A DNA stretch of 64,000 nucleotides, taken from contig NZ_LBJC01000002.1 in NCBI RefSeq assembly GCF_004114535.1, positions 62,001 to 126,000 of the forward strand, written 5' to 3'. This DNA is from Bradyrhizobium nanningense (GTDB lineage: Bacteria; Pseudomonadota; Alphaproteobacteria; Rhizobiales; Xanthobacteraceae). This document shows, piece after piece, positions 37,252-45,082 of this stretch; position 1 is the first letter of the stretch; every line of letters begins with the position of its first letter. The notes beneath the pieces are model-generated. The model did no database searches, was not told where the DNA came from, and was given only the letters and a program-made list of their open reading frames with translations. The position numbers and the translations under genes are program-made.

Positions 37252-37696
37252 GCGTGTCGCTTGCGATCTCTGCGATCACCGACGCCGATGTCGAGAAGGT
37301 CGTCGCGCTGTGGCAGCGCTGCGGCCTGACGCGGCCCTGGAACAATCCGCATGCTGACACATCGACCTGGCGCGGCGGCGCGACAATTCCACCGTGCTGA
37401 TCGGCCGCGACAATGGCGCGATCGTCGCGAGCGTCATGGTCGGCCATGACGGCCATCGCGGCTGGGTCTATTACGTCGCGGTCGATCCAGACTGCCAGAA
37501 GCGCGGCTTCGGCCGCGTCATCATGGCAGCGGCCGAGGATTGGCTGCGCGGAGCCGGCATTGCCAAGCTGCAGCTCCTGGTCCGCCGCGAGAACGCGCAG
37601 GCCAATGCGTTCTACGGCTCGCTGGGCTTCGAGCTATCGACGTCCGTGATGTACCAGAAGTGGCTCGACGGCCGCGCGACCACGCCAAGCAATTGA
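37248..37696 (+). pseudogene. GNAT N-acetyltransferase, two-base frameshift
   Basis: From the GTG at 37248 (overlapping the previous stop) the frame reads VSVSLAISAITDADVEKVV and WQRCGLTRPWNNPHAD. It then needs two bases removed (ACAC at 37357-37360 where AC is expected) to continue as IDLARRRDNSTVLIGRDNG, and then WVYYVAVDPDCQKRGFGRVIM (the acetyl-CoA binding Q/R-x-x-G-x-G/A loop), QLLVRRENAQANAFYGSLGF and the stop at 37696. Read in the two frames together this is a complete YpeA-like acetyltransferase of about 148 aa. The dinucleotide duplication splits it; the rest is undamaged, so the lesion is recent or a sequencing error. Confidence 0.75.
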
Positions 37697-37705
37697 GATC
37701 CCGCC

Positions 37706-38287
37706 ATGACCATTTCCGACCGCGTCCGCATCAAGGACGTCCGTGTGCTCTCGGACGGCTGGACCACGCTGAAGACCACCACGTTCGAGTACCGCCGCGC
37801 CAGCGGCGAATGGCAGACGCAGCACCGCGAGACCTATGAGCGCGACAACGCCGCCGCCGTGCTGCCGTACAATCGCGCACGGCGGACAGTGATCCTGGTG
37901 AAGCAATTCCGCCTGCCGGCCTTCATCCGCGGCTACGACGATCTGCTGATCGAGGCGGCCGCCGGCGTTTTGGACAATGCCGAGCCCGAGGAGCGCATCC
38001 GCGCCGAGGCCGAGGAGGAAACCGGCTATCGCCTGCATCACGTCCACAAGGTGTTCGAGGCCTTCATGAGCCCGGGCGCCATCACCGAGAAGCTGCATTT
38101 CTTCGTCGCCGAATACGAGCCCGAGATGCGCGTCAGCGACGGCGGCGGTCTCGAGCACGAGGGCGAGGACATCGAGGTGCTGGAGCTTTCCATCGACGAG
38201 GCCCTGGCGATGATCGCCGACGGCCGCATCATCGACGCCAAGGCGATCATGCTGCTGCAATATGCGGCGCTGCATGTGTTCAGGTAG
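37706..38287 (+). CDS. Nudix hydrolase, NudK-like (GDP-mannose/ADP-sugar pyrophosphatase)
   Basis: A 193-aa nucleoside-diphosphate-sugar hydrolase. The Nudix box appears as GVLDNAEPEERIRAEAEEETGY. Its alanine where the canonical arginine is expected, and the LLIEAAAGVLDN lead-in, are typical of the NudK branch, which splits GDP-mannose, rather than classic ADP-ribose pyrophosphatases. The N-terminal domain (SDGWTTLKTTTFEYRR) is the dimerisation part of this group. It follows the acetyltransferase by nine bases, so it is probably co-transcribed. Substrate remains inference. Confidence 0.8.
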   Translation: MTISDRVRIKDVRVLSDGWTTLKTTTFEYRRASGEWQTQHRETYERDNAAAVLPYNRARRTVILVKQFRLPAFIRGYDDLLIEAAAGVLDNAEPEERIRAEAEEETGYRLHHVHKVFEAFMSPGAITEKLHFFVAEYEPEMRVSDGGGLEHEGEDIEVLELSIDEALAMIADGRIIDAKAIMLLQYAALHVFR

Positions 38288-38298
38288 GTGCTTTCTTC

Positions 38299-38323
38299 GC
38301 CTCTCCCCGCGTGCGGGGCGAGG
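38299..38323. repeat. Palindromic intergenic repeat (CCTCTCCCCGC type)
   Basis: CCTCTCCCCGC-GTGC-GGGGCGAGG folds into a strong hairpin just after the Nudix gene. The same CTCTCCC/GGGAGAG family recurs at 50629-50746, so it is a dispersed REP-like element that may also act as a terminator. Confidence 0.6.
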
Positions 38324-38448
38324 GAGCGCACCTGCCGCGCGGCGAGGCATTGCGCAATGCAATTCAGGCCTGCATCCTCCCACCCCCCGTTGAGCAATCC
38401 CAGAACTATCTCTAGTCTGGTCCCGACCAGGAACCAGGAGACGCGCCC

Positions 38449-39378
38449 ATGTCCGCTTCGCGCGACGACGAATTCGGCTTTGCGCCCGACTACGATGCCC
38501 CCATCCCCTACATGCAGCGCACCCGCGATTACTATGCGGCGATCGGTTACACCACGGCGTATCGCTGGGCGCATTACACTTCGGCACCGTTCCAGGCGCT
38601 GAAGAAGCCGCTGGCAAAGTCGCGCGTGACCATCATCACGACCGCCGCGCCGTACGATCCTGATAAGGGCGACCAGGGGCCGGGCGCGGCGTATAACGGC
38701 AGCGCGAAATTCTATCAGGTCTATGGCGGCGACACGTCGAAAGAGCACGACCTTCGCATCTCGCATATCGGCTACGACCGTAAGCACACTTCGGCCACCG
38801 ACAGCGGCACCTGGTTTCCGCTGCCGCAGCTCTTGAAAGCCAGCGCCGCAGGACGCATCGGTGAAGTGGCCCCGCGCTTCTTCGGCGCGCCGACCAACCG
38901 CAGCCACCGCGTTACGCTCGACACCGATGCGCCGGAGATTCTGGCACGCTGTCTTGCCGACAAGGTCGATGCCGCGGTGCTGGTGCCGAACTGCCCGGTC
39001 TGCCACCAGACCACGGCGCTGGTGGCGCGGCATCTGGAGCGCAACGGCATTCCGACCGTGATCATGGGCTGCGCCAAGGACATCGTCGAGCACGCCGCTG
39101 TGCCGCGCTTCCTGTTCTCCGACTTCCCGCTCGGCAATTCCGCCGGCAAGCCGCACGACGTCGCCTCGCAGGCACAGACGCTCGAGCTGGCGCTCAAGCT
39201 GCTGGAGACGGCGAGCGGTCCGCAAACGACGATGCAGTCGCCGCTGCGCTGGAGCGAGGATGCCTCCTGGAAGCTCGACTACAACAACGTCGCGCAGCTC
39301 TCCCCCGAAGAGCTGGCGCGCCGCCGCGCCGAATTCGACAAGCAGAAGGAGATCGCGCGCGGCAACCGCGCCGCCTGA
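38449..39378 (+). CDS. GrdB-related reductase-like protein (glycine/sarcosine reductase component B family, Cys form)
   Basis: A 309-aa cytosolic protein resembling the selenoprotein B subunit of glycine/betaine/D-proline reductases. The family's redox site, U-x-x-C in clostridial GrdB, is here AAVLVPNCPVCHQTTALVARH, a C-x-x-C at about residues 183-186. Other family features are RISHIGYDRKHT, RFFGAPTNRSH and GIPTVIMGCAKDIVEHA. The rest of the glycine reductase complex is absent; instead a class III CoA transferase follows 37 bases later. This suggests a role in aerobic breakdown of some small acid, but the substrate is not known. Start at ATG 38449 follows an AGGAG-type site (CAGGAGACGCGCCC). 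Confidence 0.65.
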   Translation: MSASRDDEFGFAPDYDAPIPYMQRTRDYYAAIGYTTAYRWAHYTSAPFQALKKPLAKSRVTIITTAAPYDPDKGDQGPGAAYNGSAKFYQVYGGDTSKEHDLRISHIGYDRKHTSATDSGTWFPLPQLLKASAAGRIGEVAPRFFGAPTNRSHRVTLDTDAPEILARCLADKVDAAVLVPNCPVCHQTTALVARHLERNGIPTVIMGCAKDIVEHAAVPRFLFSDFPLGNSAGKPHDVASQAQTLELALKLLETASGPQTTMQSPLRWSEDASWKLDYNNVAQLSPEELARRRAEFDKQKEIARGNRAA

Positions 39379-39414
39379 CGTCCTCCGGCAACCAAAACAA
39401 AAAGGGAGAGCGAC

Positions 39415-40608
39415 GTGACGCGACCGTTCGAGGGCGTGAAGATCCTGGATTTCACGCAAGTGCTGGCCGGCCCCTATGCCAGCTATCAGCTCGCGCTGCT
39501 GGGCGCCGAAATCATCAAGGTCGAGCGGCGCGAGGGCGAGGACATGCGCCGCACGCCGCTCAGCCGGGAATGGGCCGAGCGCGGGCTGGCGCCGGCGTTC
39601 CAGGCCATCAACGGCAACAAGCGCAGCCTGACGCTCGATCTGCAGAAGCCCGAGGCGATCGCGATCGTGAAGAAGCTCGCAGAGACCGTCGACGTCGTCA
39701 TGGAGAATTTCCGCCCCGGCGTGATGGACAAGCTCGGCATCGGCTATGAGGCGCTCTCCGCGATCAATCCAAAGCTGATCTATTGCGCGGTGTCAGGTTT
39801 CGGCCAGACCGGCCCGGATCGCTTGCGGCCCGGCTATGACGGCAAGATGCAGGCGCTCTCGGGCATCATGGCCATCACCGGCCATCCCGAAACCGGGCCG
39901 ACGCGCACGGGCTTTGCCGTGTGCGACGTGCTCTCGGGCGCGACCGCCGCGTTCGGCGTCTCGAGCGCGCTGTACCAGCGCGACCGCACCGGCAAGGGCC
40001 AGCTCGTCGACGTCTCCATGCTGGAGGCGACGCTGGCGTTTCTGTCGGGCCAGATCGCGGACTGGTCGGTCGCCGGCCATCGCCAGACACTCTCGGGCAA
40101 CCAGGCGGTGAGCCGCAGGACCACGGCAAACCTGTTTAAATGCGGCGACGGCCACATCCTGCTTGCCGTCAACAACGAGAAGCAGTATCGCGCGCTGATG
40201 GCTGCGCTCGGCCGCGAGGACACGCTTGCCGACCCGCGCTTTGCCGACTGGTTTTCGCGCAACGAGAACGAACCTGCGCTACGCGCCATCATCGAGGAGG
40301 CGCTCGCCGCCAAGCCCGCGCGCGAATGGGAGAGCATTTTGGAAGACGCCGGCGCACCCTGCGCCAGCATCTGGAAGGTCGAGGAAGTGATCGATCATCC
40401 GCAAATCAAGGCGCGCGGCGCGATCCAGGAGCTGGACACGCCCTATGGCCGCCTGCGCTTTGCCGGCAGCGGTTTCAAGCTCGCGCATGGCGGCGGGAAG
40501 CTCGACCGGATGGCGCCGGAATTGGGCGCGGATACGGATGCGGTGCTGGGCGAGCTGGGATTCGATGCGGCGGAGATCGCGGGGTTGAGGGCGAAGGAGA
40601 TTGTGTGA
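39415..40608 (+). CDS. CaiB/BaiF-family (class III) CoA transferase
   Basis: A 397-aa enzyme that moves CoA between carboxylic acids. Family features are clear: FEGVKILDFTQVLAGPYASYQLALLGAEIIKVE at the N-terminus (written here as the fold landmark LAGPYAS...GAEIIKVE), NGNKRSLTLDL, VDVVMENFRPGVMDKLG, CAVSGFGQTGP and the catalytic aspartate region YDGKMQALSGIMAITG. It starts at a GTG behind AAAGGGAGAG. The close spacing after the GrdB-like gene implies an operon. Substrates (formyl-, succinyl- or other acyl-CoA) cannot be read from sequence. Confidence 0.87.
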   Translation: MTRPFEGVKILDFTQVLAGPYASYQLALLGAEIIKVERREGEDMRRTPLSREWAERGLAPAFQAINGNKRSLTLDLQKPEAIAIVKKLAETVDVVMENFRPGVMDKLGIGYEALSAINPKLIYCAVSGFGQTGPDRLRPGYDGKMQALSGIMAITGHPETGPTRTGFAVCDVLSGATAAFGVSSALYQRDRTGKGQLVDVSMLEATLAFLSGQIADWSVAGHRQTLSGNQAVSRRTTANLFKCGDGHILLAVNNEKQYRALMAALGREDTLADPRFADWFSRNENEPALRAIIEEALAAKPAREWESILEDAGAPCASIWKVEEVIDHPQIKARGAIQELDTPYGRLRFAGSGFKLAHGGGKLDRMAPELGADTDAVLGELGFDAAEIAGLRAKEIV

Positions 40609-40627
40609 GGCGGCGCTTCACACTCGA

Positions 40628-40676
40628 TGTCGTCCCGGACAAGCGTAGCGAAGCGGAGCGCTGATCCGGGACGACA
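40628..40676. repeat. Inverted repeat of the TGTCGTCCCGGA family
   Basis: TGTCGTCCCGGA (40628-40639) and its exact complement TCCGGGACGACA (40665-40676) flank AAGCGTAGCGAAGCGGAGCG-like sequence. This is a common bradyrhizobial intergenic palindrome and lies between two convergent genes, where it may end both transcripts. Confidence 0.75.
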
Positions 40677-40715
40677 GCGGAGTGAATGGCGGCAGCTCGG
40701 CTAAAGCAAACCCGC

Positions 40716-41480
40716 CTAAAACAATGATCCCTGCCCATCATCCGCCGAGCTGGCCGCGGCCTTCCGCGTCGCCTTCTTCGGCTTCGCAGCCTCTGCCTCC
40801 GCCTCCATCTCCTCCGCGCTGATCGGCAAGAGCAGCTGCTCGTCGTCGTTGGCGACGCGGTTGACGCGGGTGGAGATCGGGTGCCAGGCGAACTCGCCGA
40901 TGCGCGGTGCGGCCATCAGCGGCAGGATCGAATCGATCTCGTCACTGCGGCAATCGAGCCAGCGCTCGAAATCGCGCTCGCTGATGGTGACGGGCACGCG
41001 GTCATGCAGCGCGGCGAGATCCTCGCCCGCCGCGGCGGTGAGGATCGCGATGGTGTCGAGTTCCTCGCCGTTCGGCCCGGCCCAGGTCTCGAACACAGCA
41101 GCGAAGCCGAGCGGCGCACCGTCGGCGCGGTGGATGAAGAACGGCTGCTTGCGGCCGCCCTCCACCTTCCATTCGTAATAGCCGTCGGCCGGGATCAGGC
41201 CGCGCCGCCGGCGTATCGCCTTTTTGAACGCGGGCTTCTCCAGCACCGTCTCGGAACGGGCATTGATCAGGAGCGTAAAACCCTTGGGGTCCTTGACCCA
41301 GCTAGGCAAGAGGCCCCAGCGCATCAGGCGGAAATGGCGCGCGCCGTTCTCGACCAGCACGATCGGAATGGGCTGCGTCGGGGCGACATTGTACCGGGGC
41401 GGGAAGTTCGGCTGCTCGACATAGCCGAACAATTGCCGCAAAGCCGCGGGGGCCGAAGTTATGACGAAGCGTCCACACAT
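40716..41480 (-). CDS. SOS response-associated peptidase (SRAP/YedK-HMCES family)
   Basis: A 254-aa protein that covalently shields abasic sites in single-stranded DNA. The catalytic Cys is residue 2 (MCGRFV), which fixes the start at 41480. Other active-site parts are PRYNVAPTQPIPIV, the LINARSET asparagine loop, PADGYYEW (catalytic Glu) and LHDRVPVTI (His). The last 35 residues are a lysine/alanine-rich tail not needed for the fold. No imuB/dnaE2 neighbour is present. Confidence 0.92.
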   Translation of the reverse strand: MCGRFVITSAPAALRQLFGYVEQPNFPPRYNVAPTQPIPIVLVENGARHFRLMRWGLLPSWVKDPKGFTLLINARSETVLEKPAFKKAIRRRRGLIPADGYYEWKVEGGRKQPFFIHRADGAPLGFAAVFETWAGPNGEELDTIAILTAAAGEDLAALHDRVPVTISERDFERWLDCRSDEIDSILPLMAAPRIGEFAWHPISTRVNRVANDDEQLLLPISAEEMEAEAEAAKPKKATRKAAASSADDGQGSLF

Positions 41481-41543
41481 CCCAAGGCGTCTATATAGGG
41501 TTCGTTCAGGTCCTTTTAACCCCGAACGTTAACACTGCGGCAG

Positions 41544-42044
41544 ATGAGCTCAACGGCCTCCCAACCCGCGCGGACGCATGTACAGACGGGCCCCGAGGCC
41601 ACCGCCTGGGCCGAGCGGCTGCGCGTGGCCAATATCAATCCGCGGACCGGGCTTGCCACCGACTATCTCAACCATTTCAATGAAGCCGTGATGCTGCTGG
41701 AAATGGTTCCCGACATGCCGGAATGCGCGGAAGATTTTTTGACCTGGACGCCGCTGTCCTATGCCGAGCATTTCACGGCGTCGAATTTCAAGGCGCGCGA
41801 TCTCGCCATCGAAGCCTATGAGAAGGCCGATCCCAACCTGCGCGCCCAGTTCGACCACCTCACGGACACCATGACCTCGATTTTAACGGCGGTCGGCTCG
41901 GCCATGCGCGAGGTCGAGAAGGACACGACCCGCGTCCGCCTCGCCGAGCAGGCCGCCCTCTGGGTCAAGCCGCTGATCGCCGCCTGCGGCGGCATCATCA
42001 ATGGCGGCGCGGAAGCGGACGTCGACACCATCATGTCGAACTAA
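41544..42044 (+). CDS. Conserved hypothetical protein, 166 aa
   Basis: Not recognised by name. It is a soluble, mostly helical protein without signal peptide or metal motif; I recall similar proteins as conserved in Bradyrhizobiaceae. Segments such as LATDYLNHFNEAVMLLEMV and the acidic DMPECAEDFLTW suggest a regulatory or adaptor role, but nothing shows it directly. It is divergent from the SRAP gene and 17 bases ahead of a Nudix gene. Confidence 0.7.
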   Translation: MSSTASQPARTHVQTGPEATAWAERLRVANINPRTGLATDYLNHFNEAVMLLEMVPDMPECAEDFLTWTPLSYAEHFTASNFKARDLAIEAYEKADPNLRAQFDHLTDTMTSILTAVGSAMREVEKDTTRVRLAEQAALWVKPLIAACGGIINGGAEADVDTIMSN

Positions 42045-42061
42045 GCCAGATCGTTGAAGAG

Positions 42062-42496
42062 ATGCCGGCCGTCGTCCAGCCCACCCACCCCCAGATCGCG
42101 GTCAGTGCCGCGATCTTCCGTGACGGCAGGGTGCTTCTGACCCGCCGCGCGCGCTCGCCGGCGAAGGGGTTCTATTCGTTGCCCGGCGGCCGGGTCGAGT
42201 TCGGCGAATCGCTGCACCAGGCACTGAGCCGCGAGGTCGACGAGGAGACCGGGCTTCGAATCGAGATCGTCGGCCTTGCCGGCTGGCGCGAGGTGCTGCC
42301 CGCCGCGCCCGGCGCCGGCCATTACATAATCATGTCCTTTGCCGCCCGCTGGGTGGCCCGGGAGCCCTCGCTCAACGACGAGCTCGACGATTACCGCTGG
42401 ATCGCCCCGGATGCCCTCGCCAGCCTCGGCGACCTCAAGCTGACCGGGGGGCTGGAGGAGGTCATCCAGTCCGCCGCGCGCCTGATCGGCCCCTGA
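42062..42496 (+). CDS. Nudix hydrolase (MutT-like)
   Basis: A 144-aa Nudix enzyme with a perfect box GRVEFGESLHQALSREVDEETGL (G-x5-E-x7-REUxEExGU). The start of the domain, HPQIAVSAAIFRDGRVLLTRR, is like MutT/ADP-ribose hydrolases. Small size without an extra domain favours a housecleaning nucleotide hydrolase; the substrate is not decidable. ATG at 42062. Probably transcribed with the preceding 166-aa gene. Confidence 0.85.
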   Translation: MPAVVQPTHPQIAVSAAIFRDGRVLLTRRARSPAKGFYSLPGGRVEFGESLHQALSREVDEETGLRIEIVGLAGWREVLPAAPGAGHYIIMSFAARWVAREPSLNDELDDYRWIAPDALASLGDLKLTGGLEEVIQSAARLIGP

Positions 42497-42542
42497 CCAC
42501 CCGCCTTGCGTCATCAGCCCCGAGGGGGCATACACCCCGCCG

Positions 42543-42920
42543 ATGTCCACGCGATTTCTGGCCATTTTTGCCCTGATTCTCGCCTGCGCCTCCGGACCCA
42601 TGCGGGCCCAGGACGTGGCGGCGCCGTTCGACGCCGATTTGCAGCGGCTGGCCGAGATCCTCGGGGGGCTGCACTATCTGCGCGGCATCTGCGGATCCAA
42701 CGAGGGCAACAAATGGCGCAACGAGATGCAGGCGCTGATCGATGCCGAAACCCCCTCCGGTGAGCGCCGCACCCGCATGATCGCCGGTTTCAACCGCGGC
42801 TATAACGGCTTTCAGCAGACCTACCGCAGCTGCACGCCGGCCGCGACGGTGGCGATTCGCCGCTATATCGAGGAAGGCTCGAAGATCTCGCGGGATCTGA
42901 CGGCGCGTTACGCGAACTGA
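42543..42920 (+). CDS. TIGR02301-family exported protein
   Basis: A 125-aa protein of an alphaproteobacterial family of unknown function. An N-terminal signal peptide (RFLAIFALILACASGPMRA) is followed by LAEILGGLHYLRGIC, a paired Cys (GIC and SCTPAA) that could form a disulfide, and FNRGYNGFQQTYRSC, features I associate with TIGR02301. Periplasmic location is likely. It lies 46 bases after the Nudix gene. The 42.92-43.08 kb gap holds no gene. Confidence 0.8.
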   Translation: MSTRFLAIFALILACASGPMRAQDVAAPFDADLQRLAEILGGLHYLRGICGSNEGNKWRNEMQALIDAETPSGERRTRMIAGFNRGYNGFQQTYRSCTPAATVAIRRYIEEGSKISRDLTARYAN

Positions 42921-43083
42921 TTTCTTGGCGCGCCCCGCATGACAGCGGCTGGAACCCTGTCATCGACTTTGTTCACAGCCGTTAACCGTTCTTAAAGATG
43001 TGGCCTAGCGGTCGTTAACGCCCGTGCTAAACCTCTCGCACAGCGCATCGCCGTGGATCGCGCCCCAGCCCTGATCGAGTTTC

Positions 43084-43350
43084 ATGAGCCAGCCGATTTC
43101 CTACGCCCCCGCCCGCGCGCCGCTGCCCGATCACGAGCAGAAGCAGGCCGCACTGGGCTATCTCAACGAAGCCTGGGCCGAGGCGCGCCATGACGGCGTC
43201 GACGGCGACTGCCTGGCACAGGCGAGCCTGTTTGCGGCTTTTGCCGAGCTCGTCGGCACCTATGGCGAGGATGCGGTCGCCAAGTTCGTCGAAGGCTTTC
43301 CCGGCCGCATCCGCAATGGCGAATTTTCGGTCACGCTCGCGAGGCAGTAG
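43084..43350 (+). CDS. Conserved small hypothetical protein, 88 aa
   Basis: A small soluble helical protein (ALGYLNEAWAEARHDGVDGD..., then AELVGTYGEDAVAKFVEGF). Not recognised as a named family, but codon usage and protein-like composition support a real gene. It stands alone and is convergent with the cupredoxin operon, sharing the terminator region at 43360-43387. Confidence 0.65.
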   Translation: MSQPISYAPARAPLPDHEQKQAALGYLNEAWAEARHDGVDGDCLAQASLFAAFAELVGTYGEDAVAKFVEGFPGRIRNGEFSVTLARQ

Positions 43351-43359
43351 CCTTTCGCG

Positions 43360-43387
43360 AAAAGGACCCCGCCACGCGGGCGGGGCC
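43360..43387 (-). terminator. Rho-independent terminator of the DUF4142-cupredoxin operon
   Basis: On the minus strand CCCCGCC-CGCGT-GGCGGGG, with flanking pairs, is followed by TCCTTTT: a G/C-rich stem and U-run 20 bases after the cupredoxin stop. On the plus strand the same stem could also end the 88-aa gene, though without U-run. Confidence 0.75.
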
Positions 43388-43407
43388 AGTGAAAGCTCCC
43401 TCCTCCC

Positions 43408-43728
43408 TCAAGGCTCGATCTTGAGCGTCGCCTTCATGTTGGGATGATAGCGGCAGTAATACTCGACCGTTCCCGCCTTCTTCAGAACTGACGTCGCCGA
43501 TTTCTTCGGCGGCAGTGTCACGTCGAAATCGCCGTTCTTCGCGGTGGCGGTATGGGCGAAGACGTCCTTGTTGACCCAGTTGACGGTATCGCCGACCTTG
43601 GCCGATATCTCAGCCGGAGAGATCACGAGATTCTCCATCGTGATCTCTATCGTCGCGGCGTGCGCCGGGACGACCATCGCCGCGCAGACGAGCGCGAGTG
43701 GAAGCGAAAACAGCCGTCCCGACATCAT
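43408..43728 (-). CDS. Cupredoxin (amicyanin/plastocyanin-like copper protein)
   Basis: A 106-aa periplasmic blue-copper protein. A signal peptide (LFSLPLALVCAAMVVPAHA) precedes a single Greek-key domain. Copper ligands are in place: His in DVFAHTATAK, and Cys, His and Met in YYCRYHPNMKATL. It probably shuttles electrons or buffers copper. It is ten bases behind the DUF4142 gene and shares its promoter, which is read by the ECF sigma factor encoded upstream (inference from matching promoter motifs). Confidence 0.88.
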   Translation of the reverse strand: MMSGRLFSLPLALVCAAMVVPAHAATIEITMENLVISPAEISAKVGDTVNWVNKDVFAHTATAKNGDFDVTLPPKKSATSVLKKAGTVEYYCRYHPNMKATLKIEP

Positions 43729-43738
43729 CGCACGCTCC

Positions 43739-44272
43739 CTATTTCAGCTCGGTCGCGACATGCTCGGCGTGCTGCTGATGGCCCTGGAAGATCTTCAGGC
43801 CGGTCTGCAGCAGGCTCTTCAGCTCGGCATTGCTGGCCGAGGGAATGAGCTGAGTCTCCAGCGCGCCGTTGACCTGCTTGTGGTAGGCCACCTCGTTGGC
43901 GACATAGGCCTTGTCGAAGGCAGCGCCGCTCAGCTTGTCGAGCTCGGCGAGCTTGTCGCTGGCCTGCTTGGACAGCGCCTTGCTGGTGTCGTTGTCTTCA
44001 GGGGTGACGTTCAGCTTCTTGACCAGCGCGAGCGCCTGCTTGTTGACGGCCTCGTGGTCGCGCAGCATGTCCTCGGCAAACGCCTTGACGTCCTTGCTCT
44101 TCGCCTTCTTCTGCGCCTGCTTGGCGGCGTTGATGTCGATGACTCCAGCGGTATAGGCGATATGGGCGATCTGCGGATCGGTGGGCTTGTCGGCTGCACT
44201 GGCGCTTTGCAGCAGCGCCGGACTGGACAACAGAATTGCGGCAGCGATCGCCGCGCTCCAACGGACAAACAT
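43739..44272 (-). CDS. DUF4142 exported protein
   Basis: A 177-aa exported helical-bundle protein. Signal peptide AAIAAAILLSSPALLQSASA, then the DUF4142 ferritin-like helical domain: IAHIAYTAGVIDINAAKQAQ, DVKAFAEDMLRDHEAVNKQA and the repeated His-containing helices (EVAYHKQVNGALE, IFQGHQQHAEHVA). Histidines at the expected spots hint at metal or redox work, but the family has no settled function. First gene of an operon with the cupredoxin; an AGGAG site lies nine bases before the ATG, inside a large palindrome. Confidence 0.85.
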   Translation of the reverse strand: MFVRWSAAIAAAILLSSPALLQSASAADKPTDPQIAHIAYTAGVIDINAAKQAQKKAKSKDVKAFAEDMLRDHEAVNKQALALVKKLNVTPEDNDTSKALSKQASDKLAELDKLSGAAFDKAYVANEVAYHKQVNGALETQLIPSASNAELKSLLQTGLKIFQGHQQHAEHVATELK

Positions 44273-44280
44273 GGTTTGAC

Positions 44281-44324
44281 ACTCCTGTGCTGCCGGACGT
44301 TTGCCGGCGTTGCTTCACAGGAGT
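44281..44324 (-). promoter_or_regulatory. Nested palindrome over the DUF4142 leader and ribosome site
   Basis: Perfect outer arms ACTCCTGTG/CACAGGAGT (44281-44289 and 44316-44324) enclose inner arms GCCGG/CCGGC. The downstream arm contains the AGGAG ribosome site of the DUF4142 gene; the upstream arm overlaps the predicted transcription start. It could be an operator, or an RNA hairpin hiding the ribosome site. Confidence 0.5.
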
Positions 44325-44351
44325 TGGATGGGCGTCTTATGCGAACGTTCC
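44324..44351 (-). promoter_or_regulatory. ECF-type promoter P2 (DUF4142-cupredoxin operon)
   Basis: GGAAC (44351-44347), 16 bases, then CATCCAA (44330-44324). The same two boxes at the same spacing precede the adjacent sigma factor gene. A GGAAC -35 is characteristic of ECF sigma factors. Confidence 0.68.
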
Positions 44352-44360
44352 CGAAAAATT

Positions 44361-45050
44361 TCAGCCGCCGACACCAAGGCGCTTCAACACCGCTTCGGTC
44401 AGACGCTCGCAGCGCCAGCCGGCGAACGGGAACGCGTCCATCATCACCGGACCGATCTCCTTCTCGACATTCTCGCGCAGCATGGTGCGGGCGCGATGCA
44501 GCCGCGTCTTCACGGTTTCCGGCTTCACGCCGAGCAGATCTGCGGTCTCCTCGATGTTCATGCCCTCCATGACCCGCGCGATGAAGACCATGCGGAAGAC
44601 GTCCGGCAACTCGTCGATGGCGCGTTCGACGACGCGCTGGATTTCACGTTGAGCCATGGTCCTTTCCGGATCGCCTGCGGGAGAAACGGGAAATTTGATG
44701 ATCTGCGCCTCGAGCGCCTCTTCCGGCACCGCGCCAAGCTCGACATGCGGCTTTGCGCTTCGCACCCGGCCAAGCGCCTCGTTGATGGCAATACGCGACA
44801 ACCAGGTCGACAGTCCCGACTCGCCACGGAAGCCATCGAGATGGGTGAAGGCGCGGACATAGGTTTCCTGCACCACGTCCTCGGCCTCGCTGTCGCTGCG
44901 CAATATCCCGCGCGCGAGGCGATAGAGCCTGCGATTGTTGGCCTGCATGATCTCGCGGATTGCGGCCTCGTTCCGGTGCCGCGCGCGGTCGATCAGCTCG
45001 GCTTCCGACGTCCTGATACCGGCGGTCAGGCCGGCTGCGGTCCCTGGCAT
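44361..45050 (-). CDS. ECF (extracytoplasmic function) RNA polymerase sigma factor
   Basis: A 229-aa sigma-70 family member with only regions 2 and 4. Region 2 shows YRLARGILRSDSEAEDVVQETYVRAF and WLSRIAINEALGR; region 4 shows LPDVFRMVFIARVMEGM and IEETADLLGVKPETVKTRLHRART. I set the start at the ATG at 45050 (MPGTAAGLTAG), because the -10 box of its own promoter covers the alternative ATG at 45083. A GGAGACAGG site precedes it. No anti-sigma gene with a membrane or zinc domain is adjacent. Its own promoter and that of the downstream DUF4142 operon match, so it probably drives both. C-terminal extension after region 4 (EIGPVMMDAFPFAGWRC...) is unusual and may regulate it. Confidence 0.9.
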   Translation of the reverse strand: MPGTAAGLTAGIRTSEAELIDRARHRNEAAIREIMQANNRRLYRLARGILRSDSEAEDVVQETYVRAFTHLDGFRGESGLSTWLSRIAINEALGRVRSAKPHVELGAVPEEALEAQIIKFPVSPAGDPERTMAQREIQRVVERAIDELPDVFRMVFIARVMEGMNIEETADLLGVKPETVKTRLHRARTMLRENVEKEIGPVMMDAFPFAGWRCERLTEAVLKRLGVGG

Positions 45051-45082
45051 GGCGGGTATCCTGTCTCCATTGGTTCCGGACA

